A DNA stretch of 64,000 nucleotides, taken from the NCBI GenBank assembly GCA_973895155.1, contig OZ316893.1, positions 5,704,001 through 5,768,000 of the forward strand, in the 5' to 3' direction. A model generated the notes under the pieces. The model saw only the letters and a program-made list of their open reading frames with translations. It was not told where the DNA came from and did no database searches. The number at the start of each line of letters is the position of its first letter. The stretch's first letter is position 1. Of the stretch, positions 11,227 through 23,467 are shown one piece after another. The DNA comes from Marsupella aquatica. Lineage: Eukaryota > Marchantiophyta. The translations under genes were made by a program, and so were the position numbers.

Positions 11227-14200
11227 GATTCTGTCCTCAGGGAGGTTCCTTCTTCCCAATGTCTACTCACTCCCTCGTTCTTGTATCTTCTAATTTGCTA
11301 TCACACTCTATAGCAGTTTGGGAGACCGAAAATCTGTACATGTTAAGAGTACTGGCAAAGGCTATTGTCGATGACAAACCTCAACCAGATTTGCACCTGT
11401 GTGACACTTCCCTCCAGGGTGAAGAAATGGACTTCATCCGCGACACAAATTTCCATATGGCTAATCTGGTAACCGTCACCCTGAACCTCGTGGTATTTGG
11501 CAACATGTCCTGTTCAAGTTCTTAGTGTTTATCTGCAAGGCTCCCTACAACTTCTTGTTGTCATTCCAAGGTCTGTTGGTTTGATCGTAGAAATCTAAGA
11601 ATCACAGTTAATGATGTACCACGCATACTGCTCTAGACTTCGGCCAATGTGATTCAACTCGGCCAATGTGGTTCAACACCTATTGGCAATCAGGGACGGA
11701 GGGATTTTGATTTGAAACTGCACTCGGAGAACGATCTTGATTTCATCTCGATCCAAGATGAGACAGATATAACTAGCTGTCGACAGAAAAAGAACTATCT
11801 CGAAGGAAAATTCAAGCGTTCCAAAAGATCACAAGCCGGTTTCCCGCTAGTGTTGCAAACTGCACTCTTAAGCGTGAGCAATTCCAAAATGACAATTTTG
11901 TTTCTAAAGTTCAGTTCAGGCTGTGCCGAAGTCATTTTTCTAAATGAAGACATGACTACTGCACCTGTGTGGAGTCCTCCGTACCCTTTAGGTACAGGTG
12001 GGACTCCATAAAGGTACCTATCAGTCAGGACCAATGTGCACTATTTCCAGCAAACTTATCTTATGATCAATCAATTTGAATGTGAGGTCGTGCTATATGG
12101 AAGGAAGGTCAGATCCTGAGCTTAGATCAGGCAGATCTGGATTATTCAATCTATCTGAACCTGACCTGTATTAGTCCTACATGCATCCTACCTGAAGCTC
12201 ATCGTCACGTGGCCATCCAAATTTTAAAAGATGTATTTAAAGATGTGTTCCCTCAATCTCCTTTCCCATGTCTTCCATTGGCCTCGTACTTCCACATCAC
12301 GCTTTTCTTCGTTCCCAGTTCCCATAGAAGAAGAGACGAACTTTTGATAACGCCGGTCAATTCAACCTCCTCCCCGTCCTTCCTCAATGCCAAGTAACCA
12401 AAGCTATCTGTAAATGCAGAAATCCTGCCACGGATTCAGGAACATTCCTGTCCGAACTTCACTCTTAATGTTCTATATATAGTGACATCAGTGCCCAAAG
12501 CATTTTGGTTAGTATTGTTCAATAACATCAGCAGGCAAGCCTATGGTCAGATTTCACACAAATCTGGTTATTTACGTGGAATTGGATAAACACATTTGCT
12601 TATAAATTAATTGGAGGGGATTGTGTTCATCGAGAGAATATTAGGAGAGAATCTAATACTAAGTCATGTTACTCATGGCTATGGTGTGCTTGTGGTATAA
12701 CCATATCTCAATTCTTCACCTACACTTCCCAGGTGTTCTTTGGTAAGAAAGAGATCCGCAACACTGAATGACTTTAAATTGATTGCATTGGTAGTTGGGC
12801 TAGTAAATTGATTGAAGGGAATTTCCCCATGAAGTAATTGAATAACTTCCTATCTGTCTTACTAATAAAGAGCAACAAGAAGCTACTTTCCACAGCTATG
12901 GCCTAAACTGAAACCTCTAGACTCTCACTCTGAGAGCATCACTTAAGTTAGGGGGTGCGAGTAAAAATGTTTGTTGAAAATATGAGTCCCTCATAGACAC
13001 TGTGTGCTGTGCTCCTTCTCCACATATGAGCTGCTGCGTGCTTCCTTCCCATAGCTCACCAATCATGTTCAAAGAAGGGGTAGCTGGGCTAGTATATAAA
13101 ATCTCAATCAAAAGCTAATGCCTGGGGAGTGAAGCCTACAAATTGTGACTACTAGGACATAATTGAATGTGCAAGGTGCAGACAGAAATCAGACACTTTT
13201 TCCAAAGCAAGTAAGCATTTTATTTGTAAATTGTTGGCGCTTTATTGAAGTGATGGACTGATTGAACTCAGAGCCGTATGCAATAGTAAATAACCTCAAC
13301 CAGGGCTGGTTAATCGATAGTTTAAATATGGTTGATTCTAGCACGGTTGACTTATATTACCACAATCAGCCATAACTCAGCTGTTATTTTTGTTGAAGAA
13401 CAGTGAGTTTGGCCCTCCCTTTCCTTGTGGCATAGACTGTTTGGGCTTGTCTCTTCCCCCTCAAATAAAATAAGCTATATATTTACCACATGCTCACTCA
13501 AATGTTAGCTATGGAGATTAGTATTGTACATCAACAATACTGCATATTTAATACCCTGATTTCAAAAGGATTGAGACCTTCAAATTTATTTCCAGGACCC
13601 AGTTGAGAATCCGAATCCTGCATAAACGACATACTCTAACTATAAAAGTGAGAAATACTTAGGATAGAAACAGTACTGAACAATTTAAATGGATTGTTTC
13701 CACATGGATTTAACAGGGCACAAAAGATCCACTGTGTACTAGAGATTCCCAAAATGCCAACAAAAGTTGCTTAAAAGAAATTTGTGTTCAAAGAGGAGTC
13801 TCTCTGTCAGCAGTTGTAGTAAAATGTAGGTTTCTTTTCCTATCTTGTTATGTTTATCAAGTTTCCATTCAGTTTTCATGTCTTCAAATGTAATTGACGG
13901 GACCCCTCTGAGAGTGCTTTCCAAATCCGTTGGCATTTTTTGTTGCAAACAGGGATCTTTAGGGCAATACACAAACTAGGTTGGCTGTGTTGACTTGAGG
14001 CTAGCAAAATGGTTAGACCCATGAATTTGTAAAAAAAAAATTGACAAAATGTCCGTGACAACAAACAACACACAACACAATAAAAACATAACTGGAAGAA
14101 TAAGCCAATCGACGAGACCAGATGTTGATGATAATGGTGACAGTACTTTAAGCTTGTCAAGTTTTTAGGTATTGTTTGTGTGCTACTGTGGTTTGTCACC

Positions 14201-17200
14201 ATCTTAGTTGTATCAGAAGAGTATTCAGCTATAACTTTGTCGTCTCAAGTCTGTTACTACTACTTTGGACATCTCCCTTGTCCACGTGAGAACGGAATTG
14301 GATAATTACCCGCGTCTCATCCTTGATTTGTTTCGGGTCCAATTTTGTAATAGCACAAACCATTCAAGGGCCCAGCTAAAGAGTGCACTTACTATTCAAC
14401 ACAAGTGGGAGTGAAGGAGGAAAAACACAGCCAACTCAAAACTGGACTTTCATGACCATTCAAAACAATGAAAACCTACTCCATATACAAATAATTAAAG
14501 AAACGTGTTTAGGGCCATTGTTAGCAGTTTCAGTAATTTCTGTATTCATTATTCCAACAAAGGCATCACCACGTGCCCAAGACTGGGTCCATGAACTAAT
14601 TTGAATTCATTATAGCAATAGTTTCCTAACATTGTCCAGAATAAAAACAAGTCCAAAGACCAAGGGAGGAAGGATGGTGTGAAAGAAGCTTTGAGTGTTA
14701 GATGACTGGAGATGGATTCTTTACGGAGGAATAGGGCCTAGACTCGAAATGAATCAGTCTGTTCCGCGCATGGGATTTCTTTGTTTAGGCCCAACGAGAA
14801 CAAGTTTCCTGGGAAAGGGCAAACTATAAGCACGAGCCAAGAAACAATTACATCAATGAAACTGAAAAGACCATATGTGATATGAACAAACACATCATGA
14901 AGGCCGATAGTAACCAATTGACACTATGAGACCAAGATCTATTTGTAGTTGGGAAAATTTTGAGTAAAGAAAATCATTTTTCTTTAAAACGGATGACCTA
15001 CCAAACCATGAACACATGGATACCATTTGGACAAACTGAGATCCATAATTGTTTTCTGTATTCTAAAGTGTATTCTATTATTCCTAACGCAACGAACTCA
15101 GCAACGGTCCAGGGGAGGAAAACAACAGTAACCGTCAAGAAGGTAACAGACAGAGTAGCCTGGCCAGGACATAGCTTAACAAAAAGTGGGGGAGTGGGCT
15201 CATAGGGGGCTCTGGTCAGCCATAGCTCGCCCAAATAGGTAGCCATTGACTCAGGACAGAAACAACGTCCCACCTCCAGCACTCATCCTCCTCCTCCTCC
15301 TCCTGGGGCTGCGTTTCTTGAAATGATAATAATAGGAACATTCTTGTAGGGACACCTGGGCAAGGGTGCTTTGACCCTAAGAAAAGGGAGCTGAGCAGCC
15401 ACAACCTGTCATGGCTGGCTGGCTGGCTACGCAATTGTTGATTGGGGGAGGCGATGACAACTTACTCCAGCAGTACATCCCAATTGGAAAAGAAATATGA
15501 GAAAATACCAGAAGGTATGGACAAACAAGCTCCCTGGCTGGTTTTAACCTGGTTTCAGTTACGGTGTTGGGGGAGATGACTTGGAGTGATAATAGGGGAG
15601 GGATGCACGCTATCTGTATAACTGATGAATGTCCTAATGTGGGCTGTCCCCTTTGGTCGTTTCTTCCTCTAGGATATAATAATTATTTGATTCCTTGGGT
15701 TTCAACTTTTTTGTTTATGGCTTCCACGCCTCTTGGGCTTTAGTGCGATTCTTCTCACCTACAGTACTTCAAAGGGTTTTCTTCTTACCTACTTCAAGGG
15801 TTTTCCCAAGCTTGAGCTTAATTTTGAAATTAAAGTTTGGATGGACCTCGACATTGTCTATGAAGCCCAAATGGACTGACAAAGCTGGGATGGAGTTGAT
15901 CAGAACATTCAAATTGATTAGGATAATATTGTTTACATTTTTGACTGAAATATGACCTGTAAATAATCTTTTTACCATTTGCAGCCGGTTTCAATTATGT
16001 AACCCAACGGGTCCCCTTGGTAGCTTCACGACTGGACGACTTTGAACATGAAAGACATCAAGACATCGTACCATTACTAAGGAACACTGCTTTTCAGTCG
16101 GTCCACATGAAAATTTCCAAGCGTAAAGTGAAATGACTTGACATCTTGACTACTTTCTCCATGGGGTATTCAAGTTGTTAACTGCAATCTGTGGCTGGTT
16201 CCTCCTTTTAGTGGGTGTAAAATTAGTGGTCACTTTACACAGTCCATGGGGATGGGCAGGGACAAGGTTTTGGTCCATCTTGGCTTCAAATTTGCTTAAT
16301 TTCCCTTTTTCCATTAGATATGTAAATATTCTCCATTCATTTTCTTGCTTGTAGTTTTTGTAGGGAGAAAAGAGTCTCTTCTCTCCTTTAATTTCCCAGC
16401 CCTTCACCAACAAAGTGAGGGTGAACCGTAGAAGTACATCTCCTTGAACGGGTGGATAAGGCCCGCATGTCATATTGCCAATTTACACCCACACATCTGC
16501 TACCAGAATTGGCTCTGTTACACACAACAATTTCCAGGCGGGAAATGAGCTGGGGCTAGACACTTTCTTACACAAATCCTCCCACCTCCAACCTAACTCT
16601 GTCCCTATGCAAGTTCAATGTAGTCTCTATTTGTAGAACAGATACTTGGACATGAAATAGCTCCATGAGGCCGCCCTCTCCACAAATTTATTGCTTATGA
16701 AGCCTTAGAGCACCCTCATGCATTGCATTAGATTTTCCGCTAGGAACAAGGAAAGGAAGGGGAGACGTAAAACATGGTCCCTTAAAAACCAAAGCTCCAT
16801 GCTACATTACAAAACACTCCCCATGACTCTGGACGTAAAGGCGGCTTTTCTGGTCTCCAACTTTTTACCCGCCAAAAAAACATACCCTTCCCTTTCAATT
16901 AAGTGCGCCGCATGAAAACAGTAGCATGCGCCATCAATCATTTGGCAATGACGAATGCGTGGCCCTTGTAAGAAACAGGAGTGAACTTTAGCCATCATTG
17001 TGATTCTGGACCTTTGTGGGAAACTCACTTTATGTAGTGGACCGCACTTTACTCGTTGACGATTGGCAGGGCCGGTGATTCAGCCTCCGTGGAGAATTGG
17101 GATGAATTTAATTTAAGAGAATAGAGTAATGGCTCTCAGTAATGGCCAAAGAAATGCGCCCTTGATCTCTTTGGCCTTGTGGGAATAATATCATTACTCC

Positions 17201-19080
17201 CACAAGGTCACATTTCTTCCCATTGATTTTGTCTAGGTCTTCCTTATCGGCCTCCGGTCCCAAGGATAGATAATCCATCCCTGGCTTTTTTTTCGTTCGT
17301 ACGGGAGGCATCATTGGTCTAAACTCACCTCTATTGGCTTTAGTTTTCCCCCTCTGGGATCAGGACGACACACATCAGTGAGCAAAAGTCAGTTCGTCTA
17401 CTGTAATACTGTGAGGACTCCACCCTTTCACATTTCCAAGTTTACTTGCTACCCACTTTCCATTACCATCTCCCAAATATACCTTCCAACCAACTACACT
17501 TGGTGCCAAGTGCATGAACCAATCCGTTGTGCAGGATAGTGGTCATTTAAATTTCCATTCACTGGAAATTGTCTGTAATTTAACGACAGTTTTGCTAACT
17601 GGCTCAACTCCAGCACATGTGGGATGTGTGAAGGTTATGGAGTGTCCAACATGGCAGCAACACTTTTAGGCAGAACCTAGCCTAAAGTTTTTTGCAAGGA
17701 AATATGAAACTGGAGTAAGGGGCAGCTTTGGCTCATGTCTTTGGCTGTCTATTCCCAGTGCTTGGGTGACTTTTGTCCCCTTGCCTGTTATCTATAGGCC
17801 CCTGTCCCTCATGTTTATATATCCCTAAAATTTATCTTGTATGATTTTTCTTCCAAAGAGACACAATTGGCGCAGGCAGGAAGCATTAGTGTATACAAAA
17901 GTGTCTGAAATCAGCTCATTCCTAGAGGTTTCCAATGACCAAAATGTTGTGGGCTAGGTCACGGACGAAAATCCAACAGGTCACGTAAAATTTGACCATC
18001 AGCAACTTAGGCAGTCCCCGAGTTATCGTAAATCCTGTCAGGAGAAGAGGTTACTGGTGTGTAACCATTTCTACAGGGGCCTGTTATAGTCAAAATCTGG
18101 TGTCCTGAAAAATTGAGCCAGTAACTTCTTTCCGGGCAGGAGTTATGTACGCTAATGCAGGGCAGGGCTGGGGTTATAGGCTGTAACCTGCTCCCAGAAT
18201 ATTCAAAGAAGCTTTCCGGCTACCGCCGGTCAGTTTCTTACAGCCTAGTAACCCTGCACCCAGACCTGCATTACAATATACGTAAGTCCCCCTCAATACG
18301 TGCGTGGAACGGAAGGAGGGGGTGAGAAATAGCACAGCTTAACCCGAGTGCAGGTCTCAACGGACTCCAAGAGTTTCTACACCTACAGTACTACTATATA
18401 GCATACTCATCCTGGAACATGAAAAGTTATTTTGTCCTCTAGCAAAACGTTTAAATTTTTTAGTGAAATATAGGGGATCTGTTTTTTTGTGGCAAATATA
18501 AATAGGACATTGATTAGGAACGTGACATTGAAAAGTTGTGCACATAAAGTACAAGAATAAAAATACACATGTAAAGAAAAGAATAATGAACAGAAAAAAT
18601 TTAAGTCTATGATATTGGGTTCTGCACATACTATACACCAGTAAAGATACTTATGTACTTATCTGGGGTAATGACACTCAAATAAATTAAAACCATAAAT
18701 TTAGGACACAAAACCATGAGTAGAACTTAAAGACATGAGGAGTGTACTTTACTTAGATCATTTCTTCTTCACTAAGGGCTAGAACTTCCGTGAACTTTGT
18801 TAAAGGGTGGATGATCAAAAGTATATCAAAGATTAAAAAATTTAGAGGGGTGCCGGATTAAATTCAAAATCTAAAGTATACAAGGGATGTACCTTGGTAA
18901 GATACATTGAATTAAAATACACAAGAAAAAAAGGTTGAATAAGACAAAATACTGGAAGATGAATTCACTTTCATTCTGGATATACTACTAACTGGAGTGA
19001 ACCCAATTCCCTTGCCGCAGGCATTCGGGACAGAAACAAACCGAGGAGAATGCCGATTGCGGGTGACCGTTAAAAAGGAA
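11227..19080. other. Long intergenic region without supported genes
   Basis: Nearly 8 kb of AT-rich DNA between THO5 and the FLA gene. Open frames are short (under about 125 aa) and none resembles a known family. Small features seen are an 18 bp near-duplication at 11639-11676, a CCT trinucleotide run near 15287-15304, and a fold-back repeat at 18141-18290. The first few hundred bases probably include the THO5 3' untranslated region. Confidence 0.5.
18141..18290. repeat. Fold-back (inverted-repeat) element, MITE-like
   Basis: The left arm (18141-18190, containing AATGCAGGGC and GGGTTATAGGCTG) is an imperfect inverted copy of the right arm (about 18239-18289, containing CAGCCTAGTAACCC and GACCTGCATTA). 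The two are separated by roughly 50 bp. A related arm occurs at 25953-26000. Short dispersed inverted repeats of this kind are typical of MITEs; no transposase or clear target duplication is seen, so the class is inferred. Confidence 0.5.
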
Positions 19081-19881
19081 TTAACTAGATAGAGGGTCTA
19101 AAAATAGTCCCAGTTTACAGGCTATAACGGCTATAATGGCCACTCTATGACGACTCGATCCCGTATTCCCGTCGGGTGGATGATGGTTAGGGCCAGACGT
19201 GGCGTCCTGCCATTGCGGGTCCGAAGTGCGCGATTGGCATCGGCAGCATCGCGGACCCTCGCGTCTTCGTACCGCTGGGTCCAAGAACCCCCCGGCGGGG
19301 CCCCCCTGTTCTTCGCCATCAGAGTCATCACAGAACCGAGGCGCTCTTTTCCCGCACTTCCCGACCGTTGCCGAAGCAGTCGACGGACGAGCGCTGTGCC
19401 GTCCCGACCCTGTTCCCCCGCCCCCGAGCCTGCTGCTTTCATATGCCACTCTCGCTTCACTCATTCGCCAGTGCAGTCAGTTCACGCTCTGTTCGCCCAC
19501 CTATCCGCCGCGCGCACTTCCTCCACCATCAGTCCCAGAGACGAGAAGAGAAGTGAAGTGAAGGGAAGAGAAGAGAGGAGGAGGGATTCAGCTCAGCTCA
19601 TTCGCATGTTGGTGTTTCTCGAACTAGGCGCGGACGAGCAAGCTCAGTAGCTCGGGTGGCAAGCTCAGCACAGCTCGTTCGGGTCCATCGAATTAGGTGA
19701 TAAGGGGACGAGCACTGACTGGGAGGGTAGAGGTTGTTGGTTTGGTGAGCTTGCCATCGCTGAGCTCTGTATTGTGGAGAGAGCAGCTGCATTGCTGCTT
19801 GTGGCCAGAAGGAAGTTTAGTGTGATTCTGGTTTCGTAACGAGCGCAGAATTGTTTTTGAAGGGACGAGGGAGTGTCCTTC
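19081..19881 (+). promoter_or_regulatory. FLA promoter/5' leader, GC-rich
   Basis: From about 19140 to 19560 the base composition turns strongly GC-rich compared with the flanking AT-rich DNA, then becomes GA-rich (19545-19590) before the FLA start at 19882. Long open frames on both strands here (for example 19147-19650 +) follow from low stop density in GC-rich DNA and show no family resemblance. I read this as promoter plus a long 5' leader; no TATA box or start site can be fixed with confidence. Confidence 0.45.
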
Positions 19882-21279
19882 ATGAAGGGGCACGCAATGG
19901 GGCTGTCAGCTGCAGGTCTGGTCGTGGTGGGCACGGTGATGTTGCTCAGCTTGGTGACGTCGCCGACGGATGCAAAGGCATTCAATATAACTGCGTTGCT
20001 TGGTGGTTATCCCGCCTACAGTCAGATGACTAGTGCACTCGCCAGCACAGGAGTCGCGGACGAGGTCAATGCGAGGAGCTCGCTGACTGTCTTGGTGGTT
20101 CCTGACCCGGTGTTCTCAGCATTTGTTGCTGCGAATCCGAACGTTGGTAGTGCGCAAATCGGCGACCTGCTTCGTTACCATTGCCTCCTGCAGTACCTGG
20201 ACATTCCTGAGCTGAACACGATCACTGTAGGAAATCCTACCACGGTTACGACGCTGTATCAAACTACAGGGAGAGCTCCAGGAAACAGTGGCTCTGTGAA
20301 CATCTATAACAATGGGTCGTCCCTCCTTGTGGGCCAGGCCGATGTTAACACTCCCCCCACCACGTCGATTGTGACAAATCTGACGCAGGTCCCTTACAAC
20401 ATCAGCTTGCTTCAAATAGACAGTGTCGTTGTTCCGACGGGATTCGGAGCTGCGACCCCTCCAGCTAACTTGACTGCTGTTTTGGAGGCTGGGAAGAATT
20501 ACGGCACACTCCTCGGCTTGTTGCAGAGTTCAGGTACGGATGTCGACTTCGCATCTCTGGAGAAAGGAGCGGGAATCACTATTTTCGCACCGAATAATGC
20601 TGCATTTAGCGCCCTTCCTGCTGGAGCGCTCGCTGGACTCTCTCCTGCTCAAACTAAGCTCCTCCTTCAGTATCATGCACTCCCCTCTTACCGCACACTG
20701 GGGTCTCTCGAGGATATGAGCGACAAAGCAGTTCCAACTGTTGCCACTACCAACACAGCTCCGGGCCAGTATACAATTAGCGTCAATGGACTGACTAGTA
20801 GTGTGATCCTCGATTCTGGTCTGTCGAACACTACGATCGCGCAAACCTTATTTGACACTCCTCCCACCGTCGTTTTCGGTGTCGGCACAATTCTTCTGCC
20901 GAAGGAGATCTTTGCTGGTGCCCCCGCTCCTGCACCGGCTCTTGTCCCAGTTCCTGCCCCTGCCCCTGCGCCTCTCACCCCAACTCCTGCTCTCTCGCCC
21001 ACTCCAGCTCCAGCACCTCTTTCTCCGACTCCCACCCCAGGACCATCACCTCTTTCGCCATCTCCAACCCCTATTCTCACTCCTGCCCCCGTGCCAGGTC
21101 CCGCTGCTTTCTCTCCAGGACCCCCAGCTCCCCCCCTTTCGCCTACTGGAGGCATCACCGGAGAGCCGACTCCTGCTCCCGCGGGATCAACTCCCCCTCC
21201 GTCAGACGCTACATTGACGACCATCAACCTGGCTGTTCTAACCGCGGTGGCTTTCGTCTCCACCCTAGTATTGCTGTAG
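19882..21279 (+). CDS. Fasciclin-like arabinogalactan protein, two FAS1 domains
   Basis: Intronless 465 aa protein starting at ATG 19882; an upstream GTG in the same frame is not a plausible plant start. Residues 1-33 form a signal peptide (GLVVVGTVMLLSLV core). FAS1 domain 1 spans about 35-183 (TVLVVPDPVFSAF at 69-81 is the H1-like motif). FAS1 domain 2 spans about 198-344 (ITIFAPNNAAFSAL at 232-245; a YH motif in LLQYH at 261-265). Residues about 347-445 are Pro/Ala/Ser/Thr-rich with many AP, SP and TP dipeptides, the expected hydroxyproline O-glycosylation sites of AGPs. The last ~20 residues are hydrophobic, a GPI-anchor signal. Several N-glycosylation sequons (NIT, NGS, NLT, NIS, NTT) are seen. 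Known role: FLAs are plasma-membrane/cell-wall adhesion-type proteoglycans. Which FLA subgroup this belongs to is not determined. Confidence 0.95.
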   Translation: MKGHAMGLSAAGLVVVGTVMLLSLVTSPTDAKAFNITALLGGYPAYSQMTSALASTGVADEVNARSSLTVLVVPDPVFSAFVAANPNVGSAQIGDLLRYHCLLQYLDIPELNTITVGNPTTVTTLYQTTGRAPGNSGSVNIYNNGSSLLVGQADVNTPPTTSIVTNLTQVPYNISLLQIDSVVVPTGFGAATPPANLTAVLEAGKNYGTLLGLLQSSGTDVDFASLEKGAGITIFAPNNAAFSALPAGALAGLSPAQTKLLLQYHALPSYRTLGSLEDMSDKAVPTVATTNTAPGQYTISVNGLTSSVILDSGLSNTTIAQTLFDTPPTVVFGVGTILLPKEIFAGAPAPAPALVPVPAPAPAPLTPTPALSPTPAPAPLSPTPTPGPSPLSPSPTPILTPAPVPGPAAFSPGPPAPPLSPTGGITGEPTPAPAGSTPPPSDATLTTINLAVLTAVAFVSTLVLL

Positions 21280-21984
21280 GTAGTTTGTAGAACACTATTT
21301 TGATAAGATAGGTGACAGCTTTGTTTTGTTCTAATTGTTCGTGAGACAAACTTCTTCTATTCATTTGTGTGGGTTGAATAGGTAGGCTGTAGGGTAGCTA
21401 CAGTAGCTTACGAGCGAGGCTACATTTGATTTCACAATTCTTTGGCCGTGTATTCAGTTTATACCTGAATAATGTTAAGTGTCATTCCCTTCAGAATGCG
21501 TTTTTGAAGATTCAATTCAATGAGGTCTTGAAATTCCTTTGCATAGCAGCATTTTGTTGTGGGCGGGTTCTGAGCACATTTTCCAACCAGTGCCACTGGC
21601 TACTTCAAGTGTTTCCATCGTCTCTGGTCTCCTAAACGTAAACCATATCAACTGACAGGACGTGAATTGCTACGGGCACAGAGATACTGCTTCCAACCGC
21701 CAATTGTCGTTGCCTTAAGACATAGATGTTGATTGAGGCTGAGAGGGAGTTGACGATTGTCCCTTGACAATGATAGAACAACCACATGAAGCAACCAATA
21801 CGTTGACTAAAGAATTCCATCCTGCGTGAGTGACCCGATTTTGAGAAGCGCTCGAGAGACTTTGGGCTGCAGTGGGGAAGAAGTGTGATGGATTTGAAGA
21901 TTGTTTTGAGTCCAAACTGTTCAGGGCGAGAGTGTAAAATTAGGTCCCCCCGCCCATTAGAAAGGTCATTTATGTAAATTTTAG

Positions 21985-22048
21985 TTTTGAAGAATCCATA
22001 TCGTTCGAGTCCATAGCATTTATTTCTTCAAAACTCGAACGATATGGA
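21985..22048. repeat. Interlocked inverted repeats (potential hairpin)
   Basis: A perfect 16 bp inverted repeat (21995-22010 with 22033-22048) has a 22 nt loop. A second perfect 10 bp inverted pair (21985-21994 with 22024-22033) interlocks with it, sharing the base at 22033, so the halves occur in swapped order. Either hairpin could form, but not both fully at once. Confidence 0.8.
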
Positions 22049-22236
22049 TACTTGTGTATTATGTATCTCTGTCGACCGTTATACGTAAAGATCACGAGGC
22101 ACTGGTCATATGAGAATTTACGGGAATATGTTTGTCTCCAGCAGGTACGATGTACAAAAAGGTCATGAACATCGTGTTGGTGAGTGAAAATACATTGACT
22201 TGCACGATTTACCGGTAGGCATTGAATCCCTGTTTT

Positions 22237-22385
22237 CTCACTCGTTAAGTATTAATTCACTGAGAAGGAGGAGGTGCCATAATGCCGACAGTACGATGGA
22301 AAGGTTCACTCGTTTAGTATTACTGCACTGTATAGCATACTTTACTGAGAAGCATGAGGTGCCATAATGCCCACAGTACGATGGA
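22237..22385. repeat. Imperfect direct duplication
   Basis: A segment with CACTCGTT(A/T)AGTATTA followed by ACTGAGAAG, GAGGTGCCATAATGCC and CAGTACGATGGA occurs at about 22237-22300 and again at 22305-22385. The second copy carries roughly 15 extra bases. Confidence 0.75.
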
Positions 22386-23322
22386 CAAGTGCAGTGTTTC
22401 ATCGGGGCATCGGGCATTGCGCAAAAGTACTAAGTCTCTCACGAATCGTTGTTTGTAAGAAGGTAAATGTGATTCGTCGAACTTTCAATGTTCATGAAAG
22501 CCCATGCCGTAGGGCGCAAGGACATTCGACAGAGCTGGAACAACACTCGCGAGACATTCGATGATCCTTTAACATGACAGTCTGTAGTACCCCTATCACT
22601 CTCTCGCGAGTCTGAAGGCGTGTGGCAGGTACTCGCCACACCCGTCAGCTCATTCCCTTAAACGAGTAGAAAACGACGGCCTCGAGTGAGGTAATGAACT
22701 AATGATCATTGACCTCACGTCAGTGATTCATTGATAGAATGAAACTCGTGGTGAGTTCGAGAGTTCGAGAGTTCGAGAGGCTGAGGAGGTCCGTCCTTGG
22801 GAGAAATGCTGTCATTATTTTCTAAGCTACTTACGAGGAGATTAATTTTGGCGAGGAGGTCGATGAGCACTGTAGTAGGCCGTGATCGTAGTAGACAGGA
22901 GAAGTATATTTGGGGAACAGCTGTACTGTAGTTGCTTTAGTCCACAAAACGAGCTTGATTACTCCAGTCTAGTAAAAGATAGACGGTCCATAAAGCGCTC
23001 ACACTTAGGTGGGTTTGACAGTAACGTTGACGAATAGACGAACCTTGAATGTGCATGGGGTCAGCTGACATCCGTCTGTAGCGGTACCTCTAATTACGTC
23101 CTTAATGTCTTCAAATAGACAGCTTACTTCAGAAATGTGGGCCCCCCCTGTCCCGGTTTGCGGAAGGCTGACATGACTGTCCGTGATACGGATCCCGGAA
23201 CGATCCACTCTGGATTCAATCATGATGATGGTACGACAAATCCTTCGGCATCTCAAGAGTCATCATATCCGACTAGCTGCGGGATGACTGACAGGAGGAG
23301 CCCCAAAAATGGCAACAACGGA

Positions 23323-23467
23323 GATACTAGCGTGTACGAGATGCTCACTTCACGGATAGTGCCCGCTTGTGGATACTAGCGTGTACGAGATGCTTTCACG
23401 GATAGTGCCCGCTTGTGGATACTAGCGTGTACGAGATGCTCACTTCACGGATAATGCCCGCTTGTGG
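23323..23467. repeat. Three-copy tandem repeat, 46-49 bp unit
   Basis: Three adjacent copies start at 23323, 23372 and 23418. Each contains CTAGCGTGTACGAGATGCT, CACGGATA(G/A)TGCCCGCTTG and a closing TGGAT. The middle copy lacks 3 bp. High identity suggests recent expansion. Confidence 0.9.

Noticed and set aside
11649-11700. A tubulin-like phrase (VIQLGQCG) just downstream of THO5
   Set aside because: It is produced by an 18 bp near-duplication (CGGCCAATGTG(A/G)TTCAAC), no other tubulin block follows, and the next residues do not fit delta or epsilon tubulin. Probably chance.
19147-19650. Long overlapping open frames on both strands in the FLA upstream region
   Set aside because: The region is very GC-rich, so stops are rare by chance; no frame resembles a protein family, and the frames overlap each other.
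20688-21263. Antisense 191-codon open frame over the FLA gene
   Set aside because: It is the reverse of the proline-rich AGP repeat (Gly/Ala/Arg-rich translation), a shadow of the real gene.
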